Source: Planctomycetales bacterium
GTDB taxonomy: Bacteria > Planctomycetota > Planctomycetia > Planctomycetales > Planctomycetaceae
Reading direction: 5' to 3'
DNA length: 64,000 nt
NCBI GenBank assembly: GCA_028285345.1
Contig: JANQPT010000016.1
Span: forward strand, 48,001 to 112,000
The notes under the pieces: generated by a model
What the model was told of the DNA's origin: nothing
The model's database searches: none
Seen by the model: only the letters and a program-made list of their open reading frames with translations
Translations under genes and position numbers: made by a program
Shown: positions 44,995 through 53,063 of the stretch, in pieces
Position numbering within the stretch: the stretch's first letter is position 1
How the letters are laid out: each line of letters begins with the position of its first letter

Positions 44995-45267
44995 ATGACT
45001 CATCACGCGGAAGCGGAGACGGCACAGCTCACGACCATCAATTCCTGCTTGGGAGATTCATTACGCCGCTTGAAAAACAACGTTCGACACGTCCGCGACT
45101 CACGCGAACGTGACCAGGGCCAGTTCGAGGCTTGGCTCCGGCAGTGGTCCCGCCGCAGCGACCAGATCGCCAAACGGCTGGAAATGATCGATTCACAACT
45201 CGACCGAATCCTCGACGTCACGCCGACGGCACCGCACTTTCGCATCATCGAAGCGGATGATCGATAG
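44995..45267 (+). CDS. Small coiled-coil hypothetical protein
   Basis: The 90-residue protein has GTGGGAG seven bases before its ATG. It is strongly helical and charged (LGDSLRRLKNNVRHVRDSRERDQGQFEAWLRQWSRRSDQIAKRLEMIDSQLDRIL), with heptad-like spacing of hydrophobics over residues 18-72, followed by a short Pro-containing tail. No membrane segment or metal motif is present. Function unknown; likely oligomeric or a partner protein. Confidence 0.7.
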   Translation: MTHHAEAETAQLTTINSCLGDSLRRLKNNVRHVRDSRERDQGQFEAWLRQWSRRSDQIAKRLEMIDSQLDRILDVTPTAPHFRIIEADDR

Positions 45268-45309
45268 GCAACCTGGGCGATGCGCTTCGCACCGGTTCAG
45301 TCAGCTCGA

Positions 45310-45954
45310 TTAGCCGAGCATCGCGCCGCGAATTAGAATATAAGCGGCGACGGCCAGCAATGTCGCAGCGGCCACCAATTGAATCCGGGACCGCCAGCGA
45401 TACATCGCCAGCATGCCGAGCATGAACAGGATCGTGATGCCGGGATCGCCCCAGCGAACGTGCGGGTAGATCCAGCTCTCATCGGAGAAGGGCCACAGTA
45501 GCGGCAGCTTCCAGTCGCCGAGGGTGCGGTGGCCGGAGACGACGAGATCGGCCGCCAAGTGGCTCGTTGTCGCAATAATGGCGACGCCCACCCAAACCAA
45601 ATAGCCCTCGCCTGTCCATGTATTGCGCAAAGTCAGCGATTCCGATCCCAAGTCCTCGCCCGTGAGCCGCCGCAGGACCTGAAAGACTCGACGGCTGATC
45701 CGCGTCATCAGGTCATAGCGGTAATCGACGATGCCGACCAACACCCCCAGCAGCCCGCAGGCGAGGAAGTTGTGGCCCCAAACGCGGTGAGCCCGATCGA
45801 ACAGCACCGGCCCGCCGAGCAGCGTCAGCCCGTCCCAATCGGGACAAACGGCGGCGAATCCCGCCATCACCGCGACTTGCCAGCCGTAGCGGCGATGGAG
45901 CCCGGCCGCCAGCGCTCCATTCGCACCCAGCAACGCGTGTTCGATTGTGGTCAT
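45310..45954 (-). CDS. DUF457-type membrane protein (metal-dependent hydrolase)
   Basis: The 214-residue protein starts MTTIEHALLGANGALAAGLHRRYGWQVAVMAGFAAVCPDWDGLTLLGG, has RAHRVWGHNFLACGLLG (conserved His), and TTSHLAADLVVSGHRTLGDWKLPLLWPFS, the DUF457/YdjM blocks with predicted metal-binding His/Asp. It has about four or five membrane helices. It is a shorter paralogue type of 20386-21396. Its stop converges with the coiled-coil gene 42 bases away. Confidence 0.82.
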   Translation of the reverse strand: MTTIEHALLGANGALAAGLHRRYGWQVAVMAGFAAVCPDWDGLTLLGGPVLFDRAHRVWGHNFLACGLLGVLVGIVDYRYDLMTRISRRVFQVLRRLTGEDLGSESLTLRNTWTGEGYLVWVGVAIIATTSHLAADLVVSGHRTLGDWKLPLLWPFSDESWIYPHVRWGDPGITILFMLGMLAMYRWRSRIQLVAAATLLAVAAYILIRGAMLG

Positions 45955-46031
45955 ACGTATTCACAGAGCGAAATTGGATCAGGCAATAAACCGGACGTTT
46001 TATTGTAAGCGGGGAAGCTTCACAGTAATTC

Positions 46032-46046
46032 CATATGTATCATATG
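46032..46046. promoter_or_regulatory. Candidate operator CATATG-tat-CATATG
   Basis: Two CATATG hexamers separated by three bases lie 39-54 bases upstream of the ATG of the second Nramp-related gene. Each is itself a palindrome, so the site is both direct and inverted. It may be a regulator site, but no evidence beyond symmetry and position supports this. Confidence 0.3.
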
Positions 46047-46085
46047 TAACCACGTTTCACATCGACACGCTTGACCGTGACGGAT

Positions 46086-47597
46086 ATGAGTGAGAAACCG
46101 CGAACCACATGGTTAAAGGTGATCGGCCCCGGCATTCTTGTCGCCGCAACCGGCGTCGGGGCGGGAGATTTGGCGACCGGCGCGTTTTCCGGCAATGCGC
46201 TCGGCGTGGCGGTGCTCTGGGCGGTGTTGGTGGGAGCGTTTTTGAAATTCGTGCTGACCGAAGGCCTGACCCGCTGGCAACTCGCCACGGGCGACACGCT
46301 GCTGGAAGGCTGCGTTACGCACTTCGGAATCCTCGTTCAAATCGTCTTCATTTTGTATCTCGTGTTGTGGAGTTTCTTCGTTGGGACGGCCCTGTTGAGC
46401 GCCTGCGGGGTCACGGCGAATGCCATGCTGCCGATGTCGGGAGATCCGGCGACCGGCAAGATTGTCTATGGAATCCTCCACGGCTTGGCCGCCGCCGCTT
46501 TAGTCTGGTGGGGCGGATATCGTCTGTTTGAAAAGGCGATGAGCGTCTGCATCGCCATCATGTTTGTCACCGTGGTCGTCACCTCGGTGCAATTGGTTTC
46601 CGATTGGCAGGCGGTGATCAAAGGCTTGGTCTGGCCCACGATACCCGAGTTGGCGAGCGAGGGGCTGGAGTTGACGGGCGAGGGACTAGATTGGACGATC
46701 GCCCTCATCGGCGGCGTAGGGGGCACGGTCACGATCCTCTGTTACGGCTACTGGATCCGCGAAGAGGGCCGCTTCGGCGGTGAGTTCCTCAAGACCTGCC
46801 GGATCGATCTGGCGACTGGCTATGTGATGACCGCGATATTCGGGATCGGAATGGTCATCATCGGCAGCACGATCGAAGTCGACGCCAAAGGCGTACAATT
46901 GATCGTTTCCATCGCCGATCAATTACAGGACCGTCTCGGAGCCGCCGGGCGCTGGGCGTTTTTGATCGGTGGTTGGGGCGCGGTGACGAGCAGCCTGCTG
47001 GGTTATTGCCAGAGTATTCCGTATTTGTATACCGACTACACCGGAATGATGCTGGCCAAATACGGCGGACGCGAACGGCAGCCGGTCAGCACGCAATCGA
47101 CGATCTACCGCGCCACGCTGATGATCCTGGCGACGGTCCCGATGGTAGGGCTGTGGGTCAGCTTTCGGGAAGTTCAAAAGTTATACGCGATTATCGGCGC
47201 CGCGTTTATGCCGCTGCTGGCGGCGGCGCTGCTGTTTCTGAACGGATCGCGGCGGCTGGTGGGCGAAGATCATCGCAACAAACCCTGGACGACCGTGATT
47301 CTGTACTTGACGTTGATCTTCTTCCTGGTGGCGGGAGGGCTGCATGTCTACAAAACCACGAAGGCACAGAGACACGGCGAAAAGAAGCAAGCGTCCGAGA
47401 ATCGAAATGAAACCACATCCTCAAATGGTTCCCAAACTCCAGTTTGGGAACCCAATTCCGCGAAGCTCCGCTTCGCATCTCCAGATTTATGTCTCGTGTC
47501 ATTTCGAGTTCATCAACAGCCCGCGAAGCAGAGCTTCGTGAATGTGCGTTCCGAAGCTGGAGCTTCGGAACGAGGGGAGGTTAGGGGGAAAACATGA
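46086..47597 (+). CDS. Nramp-related membrane transporter with repeat-derived tail
   Basis: The 503-residue protein has about 11 membrane helices (about 1-420) of the Nramp family: VIGPGILVAATGVGAGDLATGAFSGN in helix 1 (no DPGN) and TIALIGGVGGTVTILCYGYWIREEGR around helix 6 (no MPH). It is a distant paralogue of 26610-28184. Metal specificity cannot be assumed. After VYKTTK (about residue 420) the frame enters repeat DNA with four palindromes; about 80 residues (AQRHGEKKQASENRN... to ...RGEVRGKT) are translated from it. The stop TGA overlaps the next ATG as ATGA. I chose ATG 46086 over a TTG at 46071. Confidence 0.82.
   Translation: MSEKPRTTWLKVIGPGILVAATGVGAGDLATGAFSGNALGVAVLWAVLVGAFLKFVLTEGLTRWQLATGDTLLEGCVTHFGILVQIVFILYLVLWSFFVGTALLSACGVTANAMLPMSGDPATGKIVYGILHGLAAAALVWWGGYRLFEKAMSVCIAIMFVTVVVTSVQLVSDWQAVIKGLVWPTIPELASEGLELTGEGLDWTIALIGGVGGTVTILCYGYWIREEGRFGGEFLKTCRIDLATGYVMTAIFGIGMVIIGSTIEVDAKGVQLIVSIADQLQDRLGAAGRWAFLIGGWGAVTSSLLGYCQSIPYLYTDYTGMMLAKYGGRERQPVSTQSTIYRATLMILATVPMVGLWVSFREVQKLYAIIGAAFMPLLAAALLFLNGSRRLVGEDHRNKPWTTVILYLTLIFFLVAGGLHVYKTTKAQRHGEKKQASENRNETTSSNGSQTPVWEPNSAKLRFASPDLCLVSFRVHQQPAKQSFVNVRSEAGASERGEVRGKT
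47353..47571. repeat. Repeat cluster inside the Nramp tail (families F and D)
   Basis: In order: an AAACCACGAAGGCACAGAGA type unit (about 47346-47385); a 26-bp palindrome GGTTCCCAAACT-cc-AGTTTGGGAACC split by two bases (47427-47452); GCGAAGC-tcc-GCTTCGC (47460-47476); CGAAGC-aga-GCTTCG (47524-47538); and GTTCCGAAGCT-gg-AGCTTCGGAAC (47548-47571). All lie in frame in the transporter gene. Confidence 0.88.
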
Positions 47598-48592
47598 ACG
47601 AAGGACAAAACTCTGGTCTGCTGCGGCCGTGCGATCAAGAATTCTACGAGCGCGAGCTCGCGTCATTTTTGCCGGACCGGATTTTCGATGCGCACTGCCA
47701 TCTGGGCAAAACGGAATTCGCTCCCGCGCTGGCAACACCCGGTCACGACACGGTCGGTTACGCCGAATATCGCCGCTTGATGGCGGACCTGCATCCCGGC
47801 GCGGATCTCGCGGCACTGTTTCTGCCCATCTTCAGCATGCAGCATCGCGAGAAAATTCCCGCCGCCAACGAGTGGATCGCACAGGAGGTCAAGCACGACC
47901 CGCGCTGTCGCGGCGAATTCTTTATCTGCGCCGACGACGACCCGGAATGGGTCCGCGACGAGGTCCGCCGGCTGGGGCTGCATGGGCTGAAATGTTATCA
48001 CATCACCGCCGCCACGCAGCCGACCTGGGAGGCGCGGATTCCCGACTTTCTGCCCGAACCGATGGTCAAGGTCGCGCACGATTTGGGACTGGTGATCACA
48101 CTGCACATGGTCCGCTCGCGTGCGGTCGCCGACCCGGAGAACATCCACTGGATCCGGCACTATTGCGAGACCTATCCCGACATGCGGCTGATCCTCGCGC
48201 ATTCCGCGCGGGGGTTTCAGCCGGCGCACAATCTGGAGGGGCTGCCCAAACTCAAAGGACTGGACAATTTGTATTTCGACACCAGTGTCAACTGCGAGCC
48301 GATCGCGCATCAGGCAATCATCCGCACGCTGGGGCACGAGCGGCTGATGTACGGCTCCGACCTGCCGGTGAGCCACATGCGCGGCCGGCACTTGGCTGTG
48401 GCGGATTCATTCATTTGGCTCTACGAAGAGACCCCCGTTTGGGGCGAGAAACACAACAAGATTGATCCGGTGTTGATCGGTTTGGAGCATTTGCGGTCGA
48501 TCAAATGGGCCTGCTGGAGCGAGCGGCTCAGCGACGCGGCAGTGGAGGATATCTTCTGGAACAACGCGGCGCGGTTGTTGGGGGTGGGGTGA
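47594..48592 (+). CDS. Amidohydrolase-superfamily protein
   Basis: The 332-residue protein has FDAHCHLGKTEF (HxH metal motif, about residues 33-35), GLHGLKCYHITAATQPTWEARI, LGLVITLHMVRS, LILAHSARGF and LMYGSDLPVSHM, the amidohydrolase_2 (PF04909) pattern of TIM-barrel metal hydrolases or decarboxylases. The substrate is unknown. Its ATG overlaps the transporter stop (ATGA), so translation is probably coupled. An alternative is that it once had its own leader, and the repeat insertion created the coupling. GGGGAGG (47574-47580) lies about 13 bases upstream of the start. Confidence 0.88.
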   Translation: MNEGQNSGLLRPCDQEFYERELASFLPDRIFDAHCHLGKTEFAPALATPGHDTVGYAEYRRLMADLHPGADLAALFLPIFSMQHREKIPAANEWIAQEVKHDPRCRGEFFICADDDPEWVRDEVRRLGLHGLKCYHITAATQPTWEARIPDFLPEPMVKVAHDLGLVITLHMVRSRAVADPENIHWIRHYCETYPDMRLILAHSARGFQPAHNLEGLPKLKGLDNLYFDTSVNCEPIAHQAIIRTLGHERLMYGSDLPVSHMRGRHLAVADSFIWLYEETPVWGEKHNKIDPVLIGLEHLRSIKWACWSERLSDAAVEDIFWNNAARLLGVG

Positions 48593-48730
48593 TTCGGACG
48601 CTGGCACAGCCGAGGGCTATCTGTGACATTCGCTGAAATTGCGCCAGATCCGAACCAACAGCGCACTCCTAGTGCGAGACATGCGCCATTTCGGTTTTGA
48701 GGCGGTCATAGAGATTCGTGCGAATCGCTG

Positions 48731-49330
48731 TCAACCATCTGCGTTCCTGATGACGTCTTCGGCGCGGACAATGTTAGGGCGCGGTAGTTTCCTCGACTCC
48801 GGCGTCATCGGCAGCGGATAATGCCACGATTCCGATTTTAGAGTATCGATATAACGACCACGCCAGTTCGGACCGAACCGTGCGATAAACTTGGATTCAA
48901 TGTGTGGCACACTCAAATGCATGACAATGTGCGCCAGGTTGACAAATGTGCAATTTTCCCGTTCAGCACATGCGAAGAAATGGTCCAACAGTTCGTCACG
49001 TTTGCAAAGTTGTGCGATCAGGTTAAGTGAGATGTTGTCGAATTGCTCAGTGACAATATGATACGCATCCTGTTCCGCGTCTTGCTGAAACGGCCGGAGT
49101 TGTTCAATGCGATTCGGCTCACTCTCATCACCAACGAGCACGAGACCATCACCGATCCAAGATTCGAGATAGAAATCCTGTCGGCAATCAGGCAGGAGAA
49201 GTAGCGCAAGAGCATGCCCGCTCAGACCCCACAGAATGCCGCTCCGCTTAGGGTTTTCAACGTCGTTGATGGAGCCCGGATCGAAGTATTGCCGCTTTGT
49301 AGTATTAGCGACGAAGTATGTCGTGCCCAT
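48731..49330 (-). CDS. Hypothetical protein, unrecognised family
   Basis: The 199-residue protein begins MGTTYFVANTTKRQYFDPGSINDVENPKRSGILWGLSGHALALLLLPDCRQDFYLESWIGDGLVLVGDESE and has a helical, His-containing second half (LAHIVMHLSVPHIESKFIARFG). No signal peptide is present. ATG 49330 was chosen because the upstream 15 codons come from the adjacent palindrome of family B. The compact, acidic, cytoplasmic look resembles small regulatory or immunity-type proteins, but I cannot place it in a family. Confidence 0.6.
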   Translation of the reverse strand: MGTTYFVANTTKRQYFDPGSINDVENPKRSGILWGLSGHALALLLLPDCRQDFYLESWIGDGLVLVGDESEPNRIEQLRPFQQDAEQDAYHIVTEQFDNISLNLIAQLCKRDELLDHFFACAERENCTFVNLAHIVMHLSVPHIESKFIARFGPNWRGRYIDTLKSESWHYPLPMTPESRKLPRPNIVRAEDVIRNADG

Positions 49331-49352
49331 GTCTAATGCCCGTCGTTTCTCA

Positions 49353-49387
49353 GGGTGGCCCCGATTGCTGCGCAATCGCGGCCACCC
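49353..49387. repeat. Palindromic repeat family B, full copy
   Basis: 35 bases: GGGTGGCCCCGATTGC (49353-49368), a 3-base loop TGC and GCAATCGCGGCCACCC (49372-49387), pairing with a single mismatch. It begins 22 bases upstream of the start at 49330 and shares its GGGTGGC end with family C. Confidence 0.85.
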
Positions 49388-49443
49388 AATTATGTTTCAC
49401 GCATGATCACATGCGAGTTTTGAATTTCGTGCTTGCAACCTCA

Positions 49444-50733
49444 TCACCCCATCGCCCGCAGCGAATCGGCCATCACGTTTAGCACGCGGTCAATATCCGC
49501 CTCGTCATGCGCCAAGCTGTACCCGTGATGACACGCCGCGCCGCCGTAGTCGTGGAAGTAGACGCCACGCTCGGTCGTTTCGCGGCAGAACTGCAACATT
49601 TGCTCCCGGTCGTGGACCAGGCTCTGCCGGTAGTTCGTCACCGGGTCCCGCGTGCCGAAGATGATGCCGAACCGGCTGCCGTGATGTTGCATCCGTACGG
49701 GGACCGGACTGGCGGCGGTAATTTCTTCCAGACCCGCAAACAATCGCGCACCGAGCGATTCAATCGTCGACCAGAACTGCGGCTGTGAGATGGTTTCCAC
49801 AAACGCCAGTCCACCCAAGATTGACGGCAGCGGGGCGTTGAACGTGCCGCTGTGGGCCACGTCGCCGACCGGTTTGTAACGGTCCATCAACTCCGCCCGG
49901 CCCACGATCGCCGACAGCGGCAACCCGGCTCCCAGCGATTTGCCGATCGTGCAAATGTCGGGCATCACGCCGAAATCAAATTGCGCCCCGCCGGGACTTT
50001 TTTTAGCGAACGATTGAATCTCGTCGAAGAATAAGATCATCCCTGACTCGTCTGCCAGCCGCCGGGCCAATTCGAGAAAACCAGGCTCCGGCAAAATGCA
50101 GCCGCAGTTGAAATCGACCGGCTCGATCAAAATCACCCCGGCGTCGTCTCGGTGTTTAGTAACCGTCTGCTCCAGCGCTTCGGGATCGTTGTACTCGACC
50201 GGGATGATCAACTCCGCCATCGCGGCGGGAATGCCGGCGCTTTCTCGAAAAGGGGGGCTGGCATCGAGCTGATCCGCCGGCGGATGCCCGCCGATGAAGA
50301 CCAGTTCATGATAGCCGTGAAAGTGGCCGGTGAAGCGGATGATCTTATCCCGCCCGCTCGCCGCCCGGCAAAGCCGTAGCGCGTGCAGCGTCGCCTCCGA
50401 CCCCGACCCGGTAAACCGCACCCGCTCGCCGCAGGGGATGATCTCGCAAATCCTCTCCGCCAGTCGGATATGATGTTCGGTATCGAGGCTGCACAGCACG
50501 CCCGCCTCCCACGTTTGCTGAAACACGTCCCGCAAACATTCCGGCGCATGCCCCAGCAACGTCGCCCCGTGGCTCATCGACATGTCGAGGAACTCACGCC
50601 CCGTATGATCCCAAAACCGCGCCCCCTTCGCCCGCGACGCATAAACCGGCTTGCCCCACGCCTCGTTAAACCGCGTACTGGAACAAACCCCGCCGGGGAG
50701 TGCGGCAGCGCCACGTTGGTAGAGGTCGGTCAT
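49444..50733 (-). CDS. Class III aminotransferase, glutamate-1-semialdehyde aminomutase type
   Basis: The 429-residue PLP enzyme starts MTDLYQRGAAALPGGVCSSTRFNEAWGKPVYASRAKGARFWDHTGREFLDMSMSHGATLLGHAPE. It has FTGSGSEATLHALRLCRAASGR, IIRFTGHFHGYHE, ILIEPVDFN, ILFFDEIQSF, and the PLP lysine in ICTIGKSLGAGLPLSAIVG. The layout matches HemL-like glutamate-1-semialdehyde 2,1-aminomutases and close aminotransferases; the true substrate is open, so I give no symbol. ATG 50733 follows GGAG by six bases. The frame continues 58 codons upstream only because it reads through repeat copy A2. Confidence 0.85.
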   Translation of the reverse strand: MTDLYQRGAAALPGGVCSSTRFNEAWGKPVYASRAKGARFWDHTGREFLDMSMSHGATLLGHAPECLRDVFQQTWEAGVLCSLDTEHHIRLAERICEIIPCGERVRFTGSGSEATLHALRLCRAASGRDKIIRFTGHFHGYHELVFIGGHPPADQLDASPPFRESAGIPAAMAELIIPVEYNDPEALEQTVTKHRDDAGVILIEPVDFNCGCILPEPGFLELARRLADESGMILFFDEIQSFAKKSPGGAQFDFGVMPDICTIGKSLGAGLPLSAIVGRAELMDRYKPVGDVAHSGTFNAPLPSILGGLAFVETISQPQFWSTIESLGARLFAGLEEITAASPVPVRMQHHGSRFGIIFGTRDPVTNYRQSLVHDREQMLQFCRETTERGVYFHDYGGAACHHGYSLAHDEADIDRVLNVMADSLRAMG

Positions 50734-50799
50734 CAATGTCTCCGGGGGTGTTCTCAATAGTTCTCGTTGACGAATTGGTTTGCGGGGTGACGATGCCTG

Positions 50800-50901
50800 T
50801 GGGTGCCATGGTCTCACGCCGACAGGCGGGTGGCCATGCCGCGTGCCAAACCGCAACCGCATGCTCACTCGGCACTTCGTACCGCGAGAGCATGGCACCC
50901 A
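50800..50901. repeat. Palindromic repeat family A, copy 2
   Basis: 102 bases starting TGGGTGCCATGGTCTCACG and ending CGAGAGCATGGCACCCA. The terminal 11 bases are perfect inverted repeats, and the stem extends to 17 of 19 bases. It is near-identical to 3782-3883. It lies between the aminotransferase start and the LRR gene. Confidence 0.88.
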
Positions 50902-50917
50902 CGACATCGACAGTTCG

Positions 50918-51901
50918 TTACGGCCCTCGGGGAACCCAACTTATTTCACAGCCGGGCAAGGCTCGTTGCAACGCATCCCGACCCTCCCGCGTGACCTGTG
51001 TGCCGTGCAGAAAGATTTTGTTGAGGCGAGTCAGCCCGTTGAGGTGCTTGAGCCCATTATCACTGATCTGCGTATCCTGCAGCCAAAGACACTCAAGTTT
51101 CGATGATTTACCCAGCAATTTCACTCCTTCGTCGGTGATTTTGGTCTCCCCCAAAAGCAGATACGAAAGATTCTTTAGCTCGGCGACTTCCCGCATCTCG
51201 GCATCGGTGACGTCTGTAAAAGCCAAATCCAGCGTTCCTAAATTCGTCATGCCCCGCAGATGCTTCAATCCGGCAGCGGTGATGTGAGTACCACTGAGGC
51301 CTAACGATCTTAAGCTTGTCATATCATGCAGCGGCTCCAACGCCGCATCATCAAACAAACTATTCCCCAGTTCGAGGTGCCGCAGACTTTTCATCCCCCG
51401 CAGATGCTTAAGAGCCGGAACATCGACTTCGCATACTAAAAGAGTAAGGTTTCGCAGCTTAGGCAAGCCGGCGACATGCTCCATGTCGGTCTCGTGCACT
51501 CGACTAAAACGAATCCCAAGCGAGTCAAGTTGGGTCAGCCCGCCAATTTGCTCAAAGTCGTTCTCATCGAGTCGACTGCATTCCAGCAAGCGAAGGTGTT
51601 TGCACGATTCAAGCTTCGACAGTTCTATGTGGGGAGTCTCCGGCATGTGAAACCGCACATCGTCGATGCGTCGGAACAGCCGCAAGTAGTAATCGTTCAC
51701 AGAGTCAGGGAGCCAGCTTGGCCTTATGACCCGCGTGCTGACTTCGCCCCCCAATTCCTCGATCTCAGCAATCAGGACCTGCTCGCGATGGTATGGCCAC
51801 CACACGACAAACGCCGTGCCGCCCACCACCAGCACCACGGCGATCAACAACTGCGTCCCGGCACGCGGCACTCGGCTCTTTTTGGGCTGTGCATCAGACA
51901 T
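50918..51901 (-). CDS. Membrane-anchored leucine-rich repeat protein, copy 1
   Basis: The 327-residue protein has a short cytoplasmic start (MSDAQPKKSRVPRAGT), one membrane helix (QLLIAVVLVVGGTAFVVWWPY) and a periplasmic LRR domain with about eight repeats (LKHLRGMTNLGTLDLAFTDVTDAEMREVAELKNLSYLLLGETKITDEG). It ends GTQVTREGRDALQRALPGCEISWVPRGP. This bacterial LRR type is common in planctomycetes, with presumed protein-binding roles. It is about half identical to 51929-52918, with a nearly identical C-terminal segment, indicating tandem duplication. Confidence 0.88.
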   Translation of the reverse strand: MSDAQPKKSRVPRAGTQLLIAVVLVVGGTAFVVWWPYHREQVLIAEIEELGGEVSTRVIRPSWLPDSVNDYYLRLFRRIDDVRFHMPETPHIELSKLESCKHLRLLECSRLDENDFEQIGGLTQLDSLGIRFSRVHETDMEHVAGLPKLRNLTLLVCEVDVPALKHLRGMKSLRHLELGNSLFDDAALEPLHDMTSLRSLGLSGTHITAAGLKHLRGMTNLGTLDLAFTDVTDAEMREVAELKNLSYLLLGETKITDEGVKLLGKSSKLECLWLQDTQISDNGLKHLNGLTRLNKIFLHGTQVTREGRDALQRALPGCEISWVPRGP

Positions 51902-51928
51902 GGCGAACGCTTTTCTTATGTGAAAGTC

Positions 51929-52918
51929 TCACGGCACCGGGGGAACCCATTCAATTTCACAGCCGGGCAAGGCTCGTTGCAACGCATCCCGGCCCTCACG
52001 CGTGACACGTGTGTCTTGTAGCATGATTTTCTCAAGGCGAGTGAGCCCGCTGAGATGCTTCAGTCCTTCATCACCGACTTCGGTATTCATGAGTCGCAAA
52101 AACCTAAGTTTCGTCAATGTTCTCAACGGTTTGAGTCCGTCGTCAGTGATTTTGTTGTGCCAAAGGAGTAAGTACTCAAGATCCTTCAGCGCCGCGAGCT
52201 CACGCATGCCCTCGTCGCTGATTCGAGTTTCTCTCAAATTGAGGCTTCTCAAATTCTTCATTCCCCGCAGGTGTTTCATTCCGGCATTGGTGATGTGAGT
52301 CCTATCGAGATCTAACCGTTCTAAGCTTGTCATTTCGCTCAGTGGCTCCAGCGCCGTATCGTCAACCCGACATGCAGACAGTTCCAGTGTCCGCAGATTG
52401 CTGTTCGCCGCCAAATGCCTCAGAGCCGGACCGTCGATTTCACATTCTCGAAAATAAACGTCGCGTAGCTTAGGCAAGCGGGCTAGATGCTCCATGCACT
52501 CGTCATTCAAGTGGGAATAGTTAATTGACAATGCTTCAAGTTGCGTAAGCCGGCCGATTTGTTCAAACTCGCGCTCGCCAAGTTCTCTCGATTCCAAATA
52601 GAGCCCCCGAAGGTTTTCGAAGGCGTCGAGCTTCGACAGTCCCAGCTCGGGATTCCCCGACAGCTGAAACCCCACTCCGTGGACACGGCGGAACAGCCGC
52701 AAGTAGTAATCGTCCACCGCGTCAGGAATCCACTCCGGACGCACGACAGAAGTGCCAACCCCACCCCCCAGCCGCTCAATCTCAGCGACGACAACCTGCT
52801 CGCGATGATACGGCCACCACACCACAAACGCCGCGCCGCCCACCACCAGCACCACTGCGATCAACAACAGCGTCCCAGCACGTGGCAATCGGCTCTCTTG
52901 GGGCTGAAGATCAGACAT
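51929..52918 (-). CDS. Membrane-anchored leucine-rich repeat protein, copy 2
   Basis: The 329-residue protein has MSDLQPQESRLPRAGT, the membrane helix LLLIAVVLVVGGAAFVVWWPY and a periplasmic LRR domain of about eight repeats (LKHLSGLTRLEKIMLQDTRVTREGRDALQRALPGCEIEWVPPVP at the end). It lies 27 bases upstream of copy 1 on the same strand, so both may be cotranscribed. The membrane helix and last 30 residues are the best conserved parts between the copies, whereas the middle repeats diverged. Confidence 0.88.
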   Translation of the reverse strand: MSDLQPQESRLPRAGTLLLIAVVLVVGGAAFVVWWPYHREQVVVAEIERLGGGVGTSVVRPEWIPDAVDDYYLRLFRRVHGVGFQLSGNPELGLSKLDAFENLRGLYLESRELGEREFEQIGRLTQLEALSINYSHLNDECMEHLARLPKLRDVYFRECEIDGPALRHLAANSNLRTLELSACRVDDTALEPLSEMTSLERLDLDRTHITNAGMKHLRGMKNLRSLNLRETRISDEGMRELAALKDLEYLLLWHNKITDDGLKPLRTLTKLRFLRLMNTEVGDEGLKHLSGLTRLEKIMLQDTRVTREGRDALQRALPGCEIEWVPPVP

Positions 52919-53063
52919 CGCGAACGCCTCCTTCCGCCCGCGATTGTACCAGATTTCGACGCGCGCGTTGCCAATTTGTATGGGCCGACCGCATACGGAG
53001 CTTCCATGCGCGCTTCAAACCCCGCGCTCGCACGAGTCAGAAAGTATCTCGACGCCGCGCCGG

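Noticed and set aside
49331..49375. Upstream extension of the hypothetical gene at 48731
   Set aside because: The added 15 residues are translated from the family B palindrome and precede a plausible ATG.
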